A stretch of 44,411 bases of DNA, taken from Bacteroidales bacterium (GTDB lineage Bacteria; Bacteroidota; Bacteroidia; Bacteroidales; VadinHA17). Shown here in pieces: positions 17,181 through 26,218 of the stretch. The stretch is from assembly GCA_024763075.1 (NCBI GenBank), contig JANTGF010000030.1:1-44411 (forward strand), in the 5' to 3' direction. Each line of letters begins with the position of its first letter. The stretch's first letter is position 1. The translations under genes were made by a program, and so were the position numbers. The notes beneath the pieces were generated by a model. The model saw only the letters and a program-made list of their open reading frames with translations, was not told where the DNA came from and searched no databases.

Positions 17181-19232
17181 ATGAAAAATTTCCATCATAC
17201 AGTCTGCTTTGTTTTGATGGCAGTATTCTTGCAACAGGGATTAAATGCTCAAAACTTGTCGGTACAAACGCAACCTGATTCTGATCAGTGCAATAACATC
17301 CGTATATACCTTATGCAGGAAGCGGCTAAAATAACGGACAATTCACTTGCCGGCATTCACACTTTGCAGGATTGGCAAAAAATCAGGACTGAACGTTATA
17401 ATGAACTTGTTGAGATGCTGGGGCTTGAAGACGTGCCTCTGAAGAAGAAAAGAACCAGGCCTGGTGTAAAGATTACCGGTATAATAAAAGAAAACGGATA
17501 TCGTATTGAAAAGCTCTATTATGAATCTCTGCCTTCCCTGTATGTGCCGGCAAATTTATATGTGCCGGATAGTATTAAGAAACCGCTACCTGCCATTTTG
17601 TATGTCTGTGGACATTCACCGTCACAGAAAGTTCATTACCAGGCACATGCAAGAAAATTTGCTCAGTTGGGCTTTGTATGCCTGATTATTGAAACCATTC
17701 AATGGGGAGAGGTCCGTGGTGAACATTGGGGCTCATATTCCAGGGGTTGGTTTAACTGGTTTAGTCGTGGATACAATCCGGCTGGAGTGGAAGTGTGGAA
17801 TGCCGTAAGAGGCCTTGACCTCCTTTCAGAAAGACCGGAAGTGGATCCTGAAAAGATGGGCGTTACCGGTATCTCAGGAGGAGGATCCCAAAGCTGGTAT
17901 ATCGCGGCTCTGGATTCTCGTATAAAGGCAGCTGCACCAGTGTGTGGGGCCAGTACACTTAAATCCCATATTTTAACAAGGACGATTGATGGACATTGCG
18001 ATTGCATGATGCCAATAAATACTTATCACAGCGACTTTCAGACTATTGGTGCACTTATTGCACCAAAACCATTATTGATAGCCCAGGCAGATCGTGATGG
18101 ATTAAATACCATTGAATCGGTTAGAGAGCTGCATGCGGATATCAAAAGAATCTATAAAATTTATCAAAAACCGGAAAATATTACCTTGGTTGAAACCCCG
18201 GGTGGCCATTCTTATCACAGGATTTCCCGTGAGAGAATCTTTTCATTTTTCATAAAACATCTTAAGGGAAAGCAAGTTTTTCCCGAAGAAGCAGGAGATA
18301 TTGATGAATCGCCGGAGGTACAGTTATCTGAAGATGAATTAAAAGTTTACGTAGATGGTATCCCGGAGGACGATAGGACCACATTAATCCAGAATTCATT
18401 TGTGAAACTGCAAACCGATCCTTTCATTTCAAATGAAACAGAACTATATGTTTTTCGTGATTCTGTAAAAACATTTCTTATGCGTGAGACTTTTGGGGCT
18501 TTCCCAAAAACTCCTGAGCCCTTTGCACCGAGGCTGGTATATCAAACAGCAGACATTGCTCCATTCGGAAAGGACATCTATAGTTTTATTTCAGAAAAAG
18601 GCTGGCGTTTAAAAGTGGAAATTCATTGGAAAAATGATCCAAAAAAACAAGAACCTTTATTAATCGTATTAAGAAACCCCAATGAAAACCGATGGGATTC
18701 TGAAGCATTTGTTAATAGTTTAAATTCAGAATGGAATGTAGCCTTTTTTGAAGTGAGGGGTATTGGTGAATTTGGATGGGCACCGGAACTTCAATGGCAT
18801 ATACGCCGGGCTTCAGCATGGACGGGAAGAACAATTGCCTCCATGCAGGTATATGATCTGAACCGTTGTATTGAGTTTTGCCGCACACTGAAAGGTGTTG
18901 ATCCTGAAAAAATTGGAATTGCTGCCCGGAAAGATATGACTGTAGTTGCGATGTATTCAGCCTTACTGGATGGGAAATGTCAGACACTAATATTAAAAGA
19001 TCCTCCTGAAAGTCAGGATGTAGCTAGTCAGCCCGATGGAAGAGGAGCGGCAATAGAAATGCTCAATTGTCTTAGGGTAACAGATGTTTACCAGCTACCG
19101 GCTTTATTATTCCCAACCAGTGTAGAGTTTATTGGGAAAATACCTGATACCTATAAATGGTCAGAAAAGATTTTGAATAAGATGAATGAAAGCAGAAAAG
19201 CACCAAAAGAAACCATTAAATTCAGGCCTTAG
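17181..19232 (+). CDS. Exported two-domain alpha/beta hydrolase, acetyl-xylan-esterase-like
   Basis: This 683-residue protein has a signal peptide (MKNFHHTVCFVLMAVFLQQGLNA). Domain 1 (about 60-370) is an alpha/beta hydrolase of the acetyl-xylan-esterase/dienelactone-hydrolase group with likely triad Ser232 (GISGGGS), Asp304 or Asp306 (QADRDG) and His343 (GGHSYH). Domain 2 (about 440-660) resembles a second hydrolase fold, but its elbow position reads GIAARKD, without serine, so it is probably inactive. A paralogue lies at 19526 on the opposite strand; both share the GYRxEKxxYESLP segment. The likely role is removing acyl groups from polysaccharides. Substrate assignment is inference from fold and neighbours. 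Confidence 0.8.
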   Translation: MKNFHHTVCFVLMAVFLQQGLNAQNLSVQTQPDSDQCNNIRIYLMQEAAKITDNSLAGIHTLQDWQKIRTERYNELVEMLGLEDVPLKKKRTRPGVKITGIIKENGYRIEKLYYESLPSLYVPANLYVPDSIKKPLPAILYVCGHSPSQKVHYQAHARKFAQLGFVCLIIETIQWGEVRGEHWGSYSRGWFNWFSRGYNPAGVEVWNAVRGLDLLSERPEVDPEKMGVTGISGGGSQSWYIAALDSRIKAAAPVCGASTLKSHILTRTIDGHCDCMMPINTYHSDFQTIGALIAPKPLLIAQADRDGLNTIESVRELHADIKRIYKIYQKPENITLVETPGGHSYHRISRERIFSFFIKHLKGKQVFPEEAGDIDESPEVQLSEDELKVYVDGIPEDDRTTLIQNSFVKLQTDPFISNETELYVFRDSVKTFLMRETFGAFPKTPEPFAPRLVYQTADIAPFGKDIYSFISEKGWRLKVEIHWKNDPKKQEPLLIVLRNPNENRWDSEAFVNSLNSEWNVAFFEVRGIGEFGWAPELQWHIRRASAWTGRTIASMQVYDLNRCIEFCRTLKGVDPEKIGIAARKDMTVVAMYSALLDGKCQTLILKDPPESQDVASQPDGRGAAIEMLNCLRVTDVYQLPALLFPTSVEFIGKIPDTYKWSEKILNKMNESRKAPKETIKFRP

Positions 19233-19525
19233 CTATCAGATTAAACAAAATTCAAGGGAATTATTTCAGGAATACTATTATCGGTTCTTTCAACTATTAA
19301 GTGAGAATCGACTGCAAATGTGATTTTTTTTGGAATTACCAGATAATATGGTTGATCTTGTTATAGACATAGATAGTAGAATAATATATTCGGCCTATAA
19401 TAAATAATACCTTATGAGATAATGACCCGTGGCATTGAGTTTTAATATAGTACATCGTTCTTTAAACAGCAATATTTTATTAGGCATTTATATTTAGTTG
19501 GTTTTCTGTTTTTCAGCAGACCCTA
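19233..19525. other. AT-rich spacer between convergent esterase genes
   Basis: This 293-bp stretch separates the convergent hydrolase genes. I see no plausible ORF, strong terminator, tRNA or repeat in it. Confidence 0.6.
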
Positions 19526-21691
19526 TCATAGCCAGATAAGTATTTGTTTGTAAACCTCATGATCCTCAATTTTACTGATCAGATCAAAATTTTCCGGAAC
19601 ATTTTTTTCAGAATATACTTTTAGTGGATAAAGCAACTTGTTTTTAGCTTTTCTCTTACTTTCGACTAAACCATTTGCGGACAAAGGGTTAATAATCAGT
19701 ATTTTTCGCGGACATAAACCGGCCATCACATCGGGCAGATCATATTCTTCAATAGCACCGGCAACTGATGAAAGGATAAATTCTGCATGATAGTTATGCT
19801 CCAATGCTATTCCGGAAAAACTAAGAAATGGTTGTATCAACCCTATTTTCTGTATCTCTTTATCAAAATAAGCGGCATGAAGTAATTCACTTCCCAATCC
19901 ACTCACAGAAACTGCCGAAATTGAATAATAGTCAGGGAAACTGGTTTTAATAAAATGAATCATTCTGATGATATCTTCTGTCCTAAGGCCTACAATGGAT
20001 TTTTTGGTTAGAATTCCAGAAAACCATAAATTATAAGAAACCCGGTCAATATAGGCATCTCCCTTTAGATAACCCGGCCCTAATTCCCCGATTCCCGGAA
20101 GGTCTCCCAATAACACGGTATAACCATTTGCTACAAGTTGCTTTGCAGTACTATCATTATTTGCTGCAAAATCTTTTCCTTTTTCATGCAATAAAAGAAT
20201 GGCTTCCTTATTATTTTTCCTTATCGGAATAAACAATGCTAAAGGTAGCATGTAATCTCCGCTTCCGGGGATCAGGTATTTTTCAAGTTTATATCCTTTG
20301 TTTATATATCGTCCTGAAAAGATCTTTTTACCAAATTCCTCAGGATAAGAAAACCCCGAATACTTAATAACAGCATTGGAAACTTTAGAAAGATGATTTG
20401 TTGTATTTATTCGTAAGAATTCAAGTGCAGAAACTTGCTTCTCAACAATTTTTTTATTTAAAGAATAGATGGTTTCACCTTTCAAAGACGTAGCCAATTG
20501 TCCTGTTTCTGTAATTTGCAACTCCTCTGCCGGTATTAAAGTAACATCTTCATCTGTTGGCACTCCCGGATTATCCAAATATTTCTGAAAAAAAGCATAG
20601 GTAGCTTCATTGTTATTTTTAACAAAACCGTGAGTATATTCCCCTTCTGATTTTTGCAGATAATCTTCCTTGCCATAAGCACGAAAAGCTTTCTTTGCTT
20701 CAAAATATGTCTCCCTTAGCCCTTGGATGCTAAAGAAATCGCGGGTTGTACCCACAATTAATGTGGGTTTTGGTGCACGAAGTTCAATTAAATCAGGATG
20801 ATCAAGGCCTTCTCCGGTAAAATGAAACAAGTTCTGTTCTGCGTCCTGTGGGCCAATAGATTTAAAAAGGTACTTATAGTTTGTTATAAAACATGTTGGG
20901 GCAGCTGCCAGTATCCGGTCATCTATTGCAGCAGTATATGCTGTTGAAGTTCCACCTCCTGACAGTCCGGTCATCCCAATTCTTTCAGGATCTACTTCTT
21001 CTCTCGTAATTAAATAATCAATTCCCCGAATAGCATCCCAAATGAAAAACTTTTCAGGTGAATAACCGGAAATTAAGCACTGCGCACCAGGGTAAGAATG
21101 CTCGCTTGTAGATGGGAATCTGGATTTTCCCAATTCTTTGTCATAATATTGTAAACGTTCTCCCTGTCCGATCTGGTCATATGTTAGTACAACAAACCCT
21201 TTTTTAACCAGATTAATAATAACATGCTGGTAAAGACCTCTTCTGAAACTTTGTGTACTGTGTCCTATAGCATTAAGGATAGCTGGTGACCTGCCCCTGA
21301 CTTTATCGGGAATAAAAAGAGCCGCTGTAACATAATAACCAGGTAAAGATTCATAAATCACTTTTTCCACCCGGTAACCATCCCTTTTAATTACCCCCGT
21401 AATACGGGCATTTAAAGGTGATTTTTCAGGGAAAGGTCCAATAATTTCTAATAATTTCTCCCGGACCATAGCCTGTCTTTCTTTCCAGTCTTCTTTCGTT
21501 TTTAATTTGTTGATCTCCGTTTTTCTTGTGTCAAGTTGCTCAAAGGCTACAGAACAAAAATACTTATAAAGAGAGTTTTCCGCATCTGAATAAAACTTCC
21601 AGTAGTTAAACAAATTAACATCATCCTGGGCTTGCATTGGCATAAATACGGCAAATAAAATCAACCAGATAAGGAAAAAGTAGTTCTTCAT
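19526..21691 (-). CDS. Exported two-domain alpha/beta hydrolase, paralogue of 17181
   Basis: This 721-residue protein begins with a signal peptide (MKNYFFLIWLILFAVFMPMQA). The N-terminal domain (about 70-390) has the nucleophile elbow GLSGGGTS with Ser244, a VGTTRDFFS acid region and a YTHGF histidine near residue 358. The C-terminal part (about 450-720) is a second hydrolase-like domain whose elbow reads SVSGLGS and departs from GxSxG, so its activity is doubtful. It shares the order of motifs and the GYRVEKVIYESLPGYYV segment with the gene at 17181, so the pair arose by duplication. It probably de-esterifies a glycan in the periplasm. It is divergent from the glycoside-hydrolase-like gene. 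Confidence 0.8.
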   Translation of the reverse strand: MKNYFFLIWLILFAVFMPMQAQDDVNLFNYWKFYSDAENSLYKYFCSVAFEQLDTRKTEINKLKTKEDWKERQAMVREKLLEIIGPFPEKSPLNARITGVIKRDGYRVEKVIYESLPGYYVTAALFIPDKVRGRSPAILNAIGHSTQSFRRGLYQHVIINLVKKGFVVLTYDQIGQGERLQYYDKELGKSRFPSTSEHSYPGAQCLISGYSPEKFFIWDAIRGIDYLITREEVDPERIGMTGLSGGGTSTAYTAAIDDRILAAAPTCFITNYKYLFKSIGPQDAEQNLFHFTGEGLDHPDLIELRAPKPTLIVGTTRDFFSIQGLRETYFEAKKAFRAYGKEDYLQKSEGEYTHGFVKNNNEATYAFFQKYLDNPGVPTDEDVTLIPAEELQITETGQLATSLKGETIYSLNKKIVEKQVSALEFLRINTTNHLSKVSNAVIKYSGFSYPEEFGKKIFSGRYINKGYKLEKYLIPGSGDYMLPLALFIPIRKNNKEAILLLHEKGKDFAANNDSTAKQLVANGYTVLLGDLPGIGELGPGYLKGDAYIDRVSYNLWFSGILTKKSIVGLRTEDIIRMIHFIKTSFPDYYSISAVSVSGLGSELLHAAYFDKEIQKIGLIQPFLSFSGIALEHNYHAEFILSSVAGAIEEYDLPDVMAGLCPRKILIINPLSANGLVESKRKAKNKLLYPLKVYSEKNVPENFDLISKIEDHEVYKQILIWL

Positions 21692-21741
21692 TATGAATTA
21701 TCTATTGTTAAATCAGTTAGTTGACAACCTTATTTGTACTT

Positions 21742-21749
21742 CAAAGATA
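21742..21749 (-). promoter_or_regulatory. Candidate -7 element for the 19526 hydrolase gene
   Basis: The minus-strand TATCTTTG is an exact TAnnTTTG match about 50 bp before the ATG at 21691. No convincing -33 box is seen. Confidence 0.45.
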
Positions 21750-21822
21750 GTAACCTGAATTTGATATAAAAAATTTGTTGTATTAATCAGATTATACTGG
21801 TATAAATATAAAATTATTGAAT

Positions 21823-21830
21823 TATTTTTG
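21823..21830 (+). promoter_or_regulatory. Candidate -7 element for the 21936 gene
   Basis: TATTTTTG fits TAnnTTTG exactly. It ends in the TTG that would otherwise be the longest-ORF start codon at 21828, so translation more likely begins downstream at 21927 or 21936. Confidence 0.45.
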
Positions 21831-21935
21831 TTCGATGGACACTTTAAAGTGGTTGAAGATCTGTTTAGCTTTGAATTAATCCACCCAAAGGCCTTTTTTA
21901 ATAAAGTATATTTTTTTTATTCTTATATGTTTGTT

Positions 21936-24269
21936 ATGTATTTCAAGAAAAAATATCCACAGTTTTATATTCTAATACTGATCACATCCTCTATAATAGG
22001 ATTTTTAACGGTGTGTACATCTAATGAAAACGACGGAAAAACTAAAAAAACCGTCACATCAGGTAATGATATCCATGAAATATTATATCCTCATTTCCCC
22101 ACTCGTATGCATGCTTTTATCTGGCGTAACTGGGAATCAGTTTCTTTGGAACGTATGGCAAAAGTACTAAATACAAGCACTGAAAATATTCTGCTTGCAG
22201 GCCGGTCTATGGGCCTTCCGGCATATCGAGAGCCGGGTCCTGAATTTGAACAACGAGGATATATATCATTAATTCGCCGCAACTGGAATTTGATTAGTTA
22301 CAACCAAATTCTCACTTTATTAAACTGGAATGAAGAACAACTCAACCAAACTCTGAGAGATGATGATTTCCTGTGGATTAAAGTTGGGGGAATGAAACCG
22401 GAATGTTCACCTATACAGTACCTCCCTCCTACATCAGAAACTAAAAAGCGTTGTGCGGAAATTAAGAAAATTGTTGAAAATAATTTTGGTGAAGAGCTAA
22501 ACAAACCACAGGGAAACAGGTTTGCATTTATTCATTATTTATCAGCTCCGGATAAAAACTTTATTCTTGATACAACCTCTGTAAACAATGATAATGAATC
22601 CATCCGTTTTATTTATTCCTATTTTGCACCTTTTGGTGATCCCCTGTTACACCCTGAACTTGATCCTTTCCCGGAAGGTTTACTTCAACGCCTCAACAGA
22701 CAGGGAGTTAATGGCGTTTGGTTACATGTTGTATTGCATCAATTAACAGCAAGTAAAATCTTTCCGGAACTTGGCAAGGATCATGAAAAACGATTGAAAA
22801 ACCTTCGTAAACTGGCAAAACAGACGGCAAAATATGGTATCAGAATCTATCTCTATATTAATGAACCCAGGGCCATGCCTCTCTCATTCTTTAAAAACAG
22901 AAAAAATCTGATGGGTTTTAAGGACAAGGATTTTGCCACTTTATGTACGAGTGTACCTTTGGTCCGAACGTGGGTAAAAGAATCTCTCTCAAATGTATTT
23001 TCAGAAGTTCCTGAGCTCGGAGGGGTATTCACGATAACCGGTTCTGAAAACCTGACCAATTGCTGGTCAAGACAACAAGGAAATCAATGTCCCCGTTGTT
23101 CAAAACGACAACCTGCTGAAGTCATTGCAGAAATTAATAAAGTCATTGCAGACGGAGTATGGCAAGGAAATCCGGATGCAAAAGTAATTGTATGGGATTG
23201 GGGATGGCCGGACGGTACAGCCTGGGGAAAAAATCGCAGGGCTGCAGATATCATTGAACAACTTCCGGATAATGTTTACCATATGAGTGTAAGTGAGTGG
23301 AGTAAACCCCTTGAACGTGGTGGAATTAAAACAACCGTAGGTGAATATTCAATTTCTGTTGTAGGACCCGGACCACGTGCCCTCCGGTTGTGGAAAATCG
23401 CAAAAAACCGCGGCCTCAAAACAATTGCAAAAGTTCAGGTAAATAACACCTGGGAGCTTTCTGCCATTCCATATTTACCGGTTATGAACCTTATAGCAGA
23501 ACACATCCATAATCTACAGCAAGCAAATATTGATGGTTTGATGCTTAGTTGGTCACTTGGAGGTTATCCTTCGCCTAATCTGGAACTTGTTCGGTATATG
23601 GAGGATCATCCTTCAAATACAATAACACAATCTCTGCTGGAGATTGCTACTAAAAGATATGGTAAAAAATCAGCTTCAGATGTATTGAAAGCATGGGATT
23701 CATTTAGCTCGGCCTTTACTGAATTCCCTTATGGACTAAGTATTTATACAGCTCCGATGCAATACGGGTCTTCGAATCTCCTTTATTTTAAACCCACCGG
23801 AAAAAAAGCGACCATGCTTGGCTTCCCATTTGATGACCTGGAACAGTGGAAAGGCGTTTATAATACCGAAATTCTGGCAAGTCAGTTTGAGAAACTGGCA
23901 AAGGAATGGGAAAAAGGTTTACCCTTTTTCAAAAAAGCCATTGAAAAGACAACAACTCCTGCTCAAAATGCAAATGTTATTGAGGATTACCGCTTTGCAA
24001 CAACTGCATGGATCCATTTTAATAGTGTTGCCAATCAAATCCGTTTTATAATGATCCGTGACAGTTTAAATGGTAATAATCTTAGCAAAAACGAATCTCT
24101 TAGAAAAATTGCCATAGACGAAATTCAGTTGGCAAGAAAAATGTATCAACTAAGTAAAGAAGACTCTCGCATTGGATTTGAAGCTTCCAATCATTACTAT
24201 TATTTTCCGTTGGATTTTGTAGAAAAAGTAATCAATTGTGAATATATTCTAAAACAATTAAAAGATTAA
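21936..24269 (+). CDS. Exported glycoside-hydrolase-like lipoprotein with N-terminal helical repeat
   Basis: This 777-residue protein is not assignable to a named family. From the ATG at 21936 the N-terminus is a lipoprotein signal with FLTVC and Cys27; a second ATG lies nine bases upstream. Residues 64-98 and 115-149 are two copies of a helical unit beginning RNW. The central region (about 230-560) looks like a TIM-barrel glycoside hydrolase, with GVWLHVV, IRIYLYINEP and VIVWDWGW strands. It contains four cysteines (337, 376, 385, 388) that could bind a metal. The last ~150 residues are helical. It is divergent from an esterase and overlaps the SDR gene by 4 bp at convergent stops. A role in glycan cleavage is inferred. 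Confidence 0.6.
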   Translation: MYFKKKYPQFYILILITSSIIGFLTVCTSNENDGKTKKTVTSGNDIHEILYPHFPTRMHAFIWRNWESVSLERMAKVLNTSTENILLAGRSMGLPAYREPGPEFEQRGYISLIRRNWNLISYNQILTLLNWNEEQLNQTLRDDDFLWIKVGGMKPECSPIQYLPPTSETKKRCAEIKKIVENNFGEELNKPQGNRFAFIHYLSAPDKNFILDTTSVNNDNESIRFIYSYFAPFGDPLLHPELDPFPEGLLQRLNRQGVNGVWLHVVLHQLTASKIFPELGKDHEKRLKNLRKLAKQTAKYGIRIYLYINEPRAMPLSFFKNRKNLMGFKDKDFATLCTSVPLVRTWVKESLSNVFSEVPELGGVFTITGSENLTNCWSRQQGNQCPRCSKRQPAEVIAEINKVIADGVWQGNPDAKVIVWDWGWPDGTAWGKNRRAADIIEQLPDNVYHMSVSEWSKPLERGGIKTTVGEYSISVVGPGPRALRLWKIAKNRGLKTIAKVQVNNTWELSAIPYLPVMNLIAEHIHNLQQANIDGLMLSWSLGGYPSPNLELVRYMEDHPSNTITQSLLEIATKRYGKKSASDVLKAWDSFSSAFTEFPYGLSIYTAPMQYGSSNLLYFKPTGKKATMLGFPFDDLEQWKGVYNTEILASQFEKLAKEWEKGLPFFKKAIEKTTTPAQNANVIEDYRFATTAWIHFNSVANQIRFIMIRDSLNGNNLSKNESLRKIAIDEIQLARKMYQLSKEDSRIGFEASNHYYYFPLDFVEKVINCEYILKQLKD

Positions 24270-25036
24270 AGACGGGGAATCGTAAGGCCTCCATCCACCA
24301 TAAATACCTGTCCGGTTGAGTATGGGAAATTTCCTTCTGCAATAGCACCAACAACCTTACCAACATCATCAGGGGTTCCCCAGCGTTTTTGAATACATAA
24401 ACCATTTTCAATAAGCCTGTTATATTTTTCTTTAACACCCGAAGTCATATCCGTTTCAATTATCCCCGGGCGAACTTCAAAAACAGGGATATCATATTCG
24501 CCCAGACGAACGGCAAAAAGCTGAGTAGCCATGCTGATTCCGGCTTTAGAGATGCAATAGTCCCCGCGGTTAACAGAAGCTACAATCGCTGAAATTGAGG
24601 AAATATTTATTATACTACCTGAAAAATTTCCGTCAGCTGTTTTTTGTTCAATCATCCAGTTGGCAACAGCCTGTGTCAGAAAATAACTGCCTTTCAGATT
24701 AACAGAGAGCACATCATCAAAGCTTTGCTCACTTGCAGTAAGGATATCGGCACGTTTTGCCGGAGCAACTCCCGCATTGTTAACTAAAATATGCAGTCTT
24801 TTATAGTGATCTTTAACCTGTTGTAATATTTTTTCCCTGTCCTCTTTTAAAGCAATATTCCCCTGGCAATAGATGGCATCTACTCCTGACTTTTTAATAT
24901 TTTCAATAATATCCTGAACAAACTCAGCGGAACGGATACCGTTGAAGGCAATATCAAAACCCAATTCAGCCAGATTTTTTACAATGCCATAGCCAATACC
25001 CCGGCTTCCCCCTGTTACAAGAGCTACTCTTTTCAT
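24266..25036 (-). CDS. SDR family oxidoreductase (3-ketoacyl-ACP-reductase-like)
   Basis: This 256-residue classical short-chain dehydrogenase has TGGSRGIG (residues 8-15), NNAG (about 86-89), Ser147, Tyr160 and Lys164 (YCISK) and a C-terminal GQVFMVDGG motif. Such proteins are often annotated FabG, but it sits as the last gene of a sugar-catabolic operon. An NAD(P)-dependent sugar or sugar-acid dehydrogenase, in the style of KduD, is therefore more likely. It follows the Gfo/Idh/MocA gene by 22 bp. Its 3' end overlaps the convergent lipoprotein gene by 4 bp. Substrate is unknown. Confidence 0.9.
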   Translation of the reverse strand: MKRVALVTGGSRGIGYGIVKNLAELGFDIAFNGIRSAEFVQDIIENIKKSGVDAIYCQGNIALKEDREKILQQVKDHYKRLHILVNNAGVAPAKRADILTASEQSFDDVLSVNLKGSYFLTQAVANWMIEQKTADGNFSGSIINISSISAIVASVNRGDYCISKAGISMATQLFAVRLGEYDIPVFEVRPGIIETDMTSGVKEKYNRLIENGLCIQKRWGTPDDVGKVVGAIAEGNFPYSTGQVFMVDGGLTIPRL

Positions 25037-25058
25037 ATTTGATTCCTTTAATTAATTA

Positions 25059-26204
25059 CTATAAATCCGGTATTTCCACCCATGATCTTTTTGCCCAGCT
25101 CTCCAGTCCTTTTTCAGCTAATTGTACACCTTTGGCACCTTCCAGCAGATTCCACGGAAAAGGATCTCCTTTCACAACATGCTTTAAAAACAGTTCCCAT
25201 TGTGCTTTAAAGGCATTGTCATAAACTTCCTGATCGGGTACTTTTGACCAACCCTCAAAAAAGTTAATAGACTGAGCCACATCAGGATTCCATACGGGCT
25301 TGGGTGTATTTCCGTAAGCCTGGGTATAACAATCCCTTAAGCCTGCAACTGCAGAACCCTTCGTCCCATCCACCTGAAGTGTTAACAGATCATCCCGCCG
25401 CACTCTAACTGTCCAGGAAGAGTTGAAATGTGCGATAATACCATTCTCCAGTTCGAAGGTAGCGTAAGCACTGTCTTCAGCTGTACATTTGTAAACCTGT
25501 CCCTGTTCGTTAACGCGTTTTGGAATGTGGGTGGCTCCCAGACAGGAAACGGCTTTAACTTTTCCAAATATGTCATCCAGTACATATCGCCAGTGACAGA
25601 GCATATCCATAACAATTCCGCCATCATCTTCTTTTCTGTAATTCCAGGAGGGACGTTGTGCAGGGATCGTATCCCCTTCAAAAACCCAGTATCCGAATTC
25701 TCCCCTTACAGAAAGAATCCTTCCAAAAAAGCCCTGTTCAATCAGCCTTTTTAGTTTTATCATTCCGGGCATCCAAAGCTTATCCTGAACCACACCGTTT
25801 TTGAGACCTGCTTCTTTACAGAGAGTGTATAGTTCCAATGCAGTTTCTGTGTTTACAGCAACAGGCTTTTCACAATAGACATGTTTACCTGCTTTTATTG
25901 CTTCTTTAACTGCCGCTGCTCTTCTTCCTGTAGTTTGGGCATCAAAATATATCTGGTAAGCAGGATCATTTATCACTTCTTCAGGATGAGTGGTGATTTT
26001 TTGTATGCCTGAGACTTTTCTGAGCTTTTCCAGTTTTGCCATATTGCGACCCACTAAAACCGGATCGGGAATGATTACCTCGTCCTCACTGATCTTTACC
26101 CCACCTTGTTTGATGATTTCAACAATAGAACGTAATAAGTGCTGATTGGTGCCCATTCTCCCGGTCACCCCATTCATTATTATTCCGATTTTATGTTTTT
26201 TCAT
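25059..26204 (-). CDS. Gfo/Idh/MocA family oxidoreductase (cytoplasmic)
   Basis: This 381-residue NAD(P)-dependent oxidoreductase has an N-terminal Rossmann domain beginning KIGIIMNGVTGRMG and the catalytic CEKP motif about 130 residues in. A C-terminal beta-sheet substrate domain follows. Members oxidise or reduce hydroxyl groups of sugars and glycosides. I chose the ATG at 26204 because the longer frame to 26369 runs into the upstream isomerase gene and has no family-like sequence. With this start the gap to the upstream gene is 14 bp, as expected in an operon. No signal peptide is seen, unlike the second Gfo/Idh/MocA at 29176. Confidence 0.9.
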   Translation of the reverse strand: MKKHKIGIIMNGVTGRMGTNQHLLRSIVEIIKQGGVKISEDEVIIPDPVLVGRNMAKLEKLRKVSGIQKITTHPEEVINDPAYQIYFDAQTTGRRAAAVKEAIKAGKHVYCEKPVAVNTETALELYTLCKEAGLKNGVVQDKLWMPGMIKLKRLIEQGFFGRILSVRGEFGYWVFEGDTIPAQRPSWNYRKEDDGGIVMDMLCHWRYVLDDIFGKVKAVSCLGATHIPKRVNEQGQVYKCTAEDSAYATFELENGIIAHFNSSWTVRVRRDDLLTLQVDGTKGSAVAGLRDCYTQAYGNTPKPVWNPDVAQSINFFEGWSKVPDQEVYDNAFKAQWELFLKHVVKGDPFPWNLLEGAKGVQLAEKGLESWAKRSWVEIPDL

Positions 26205-26218
26205 AAGTAAGAATATTT

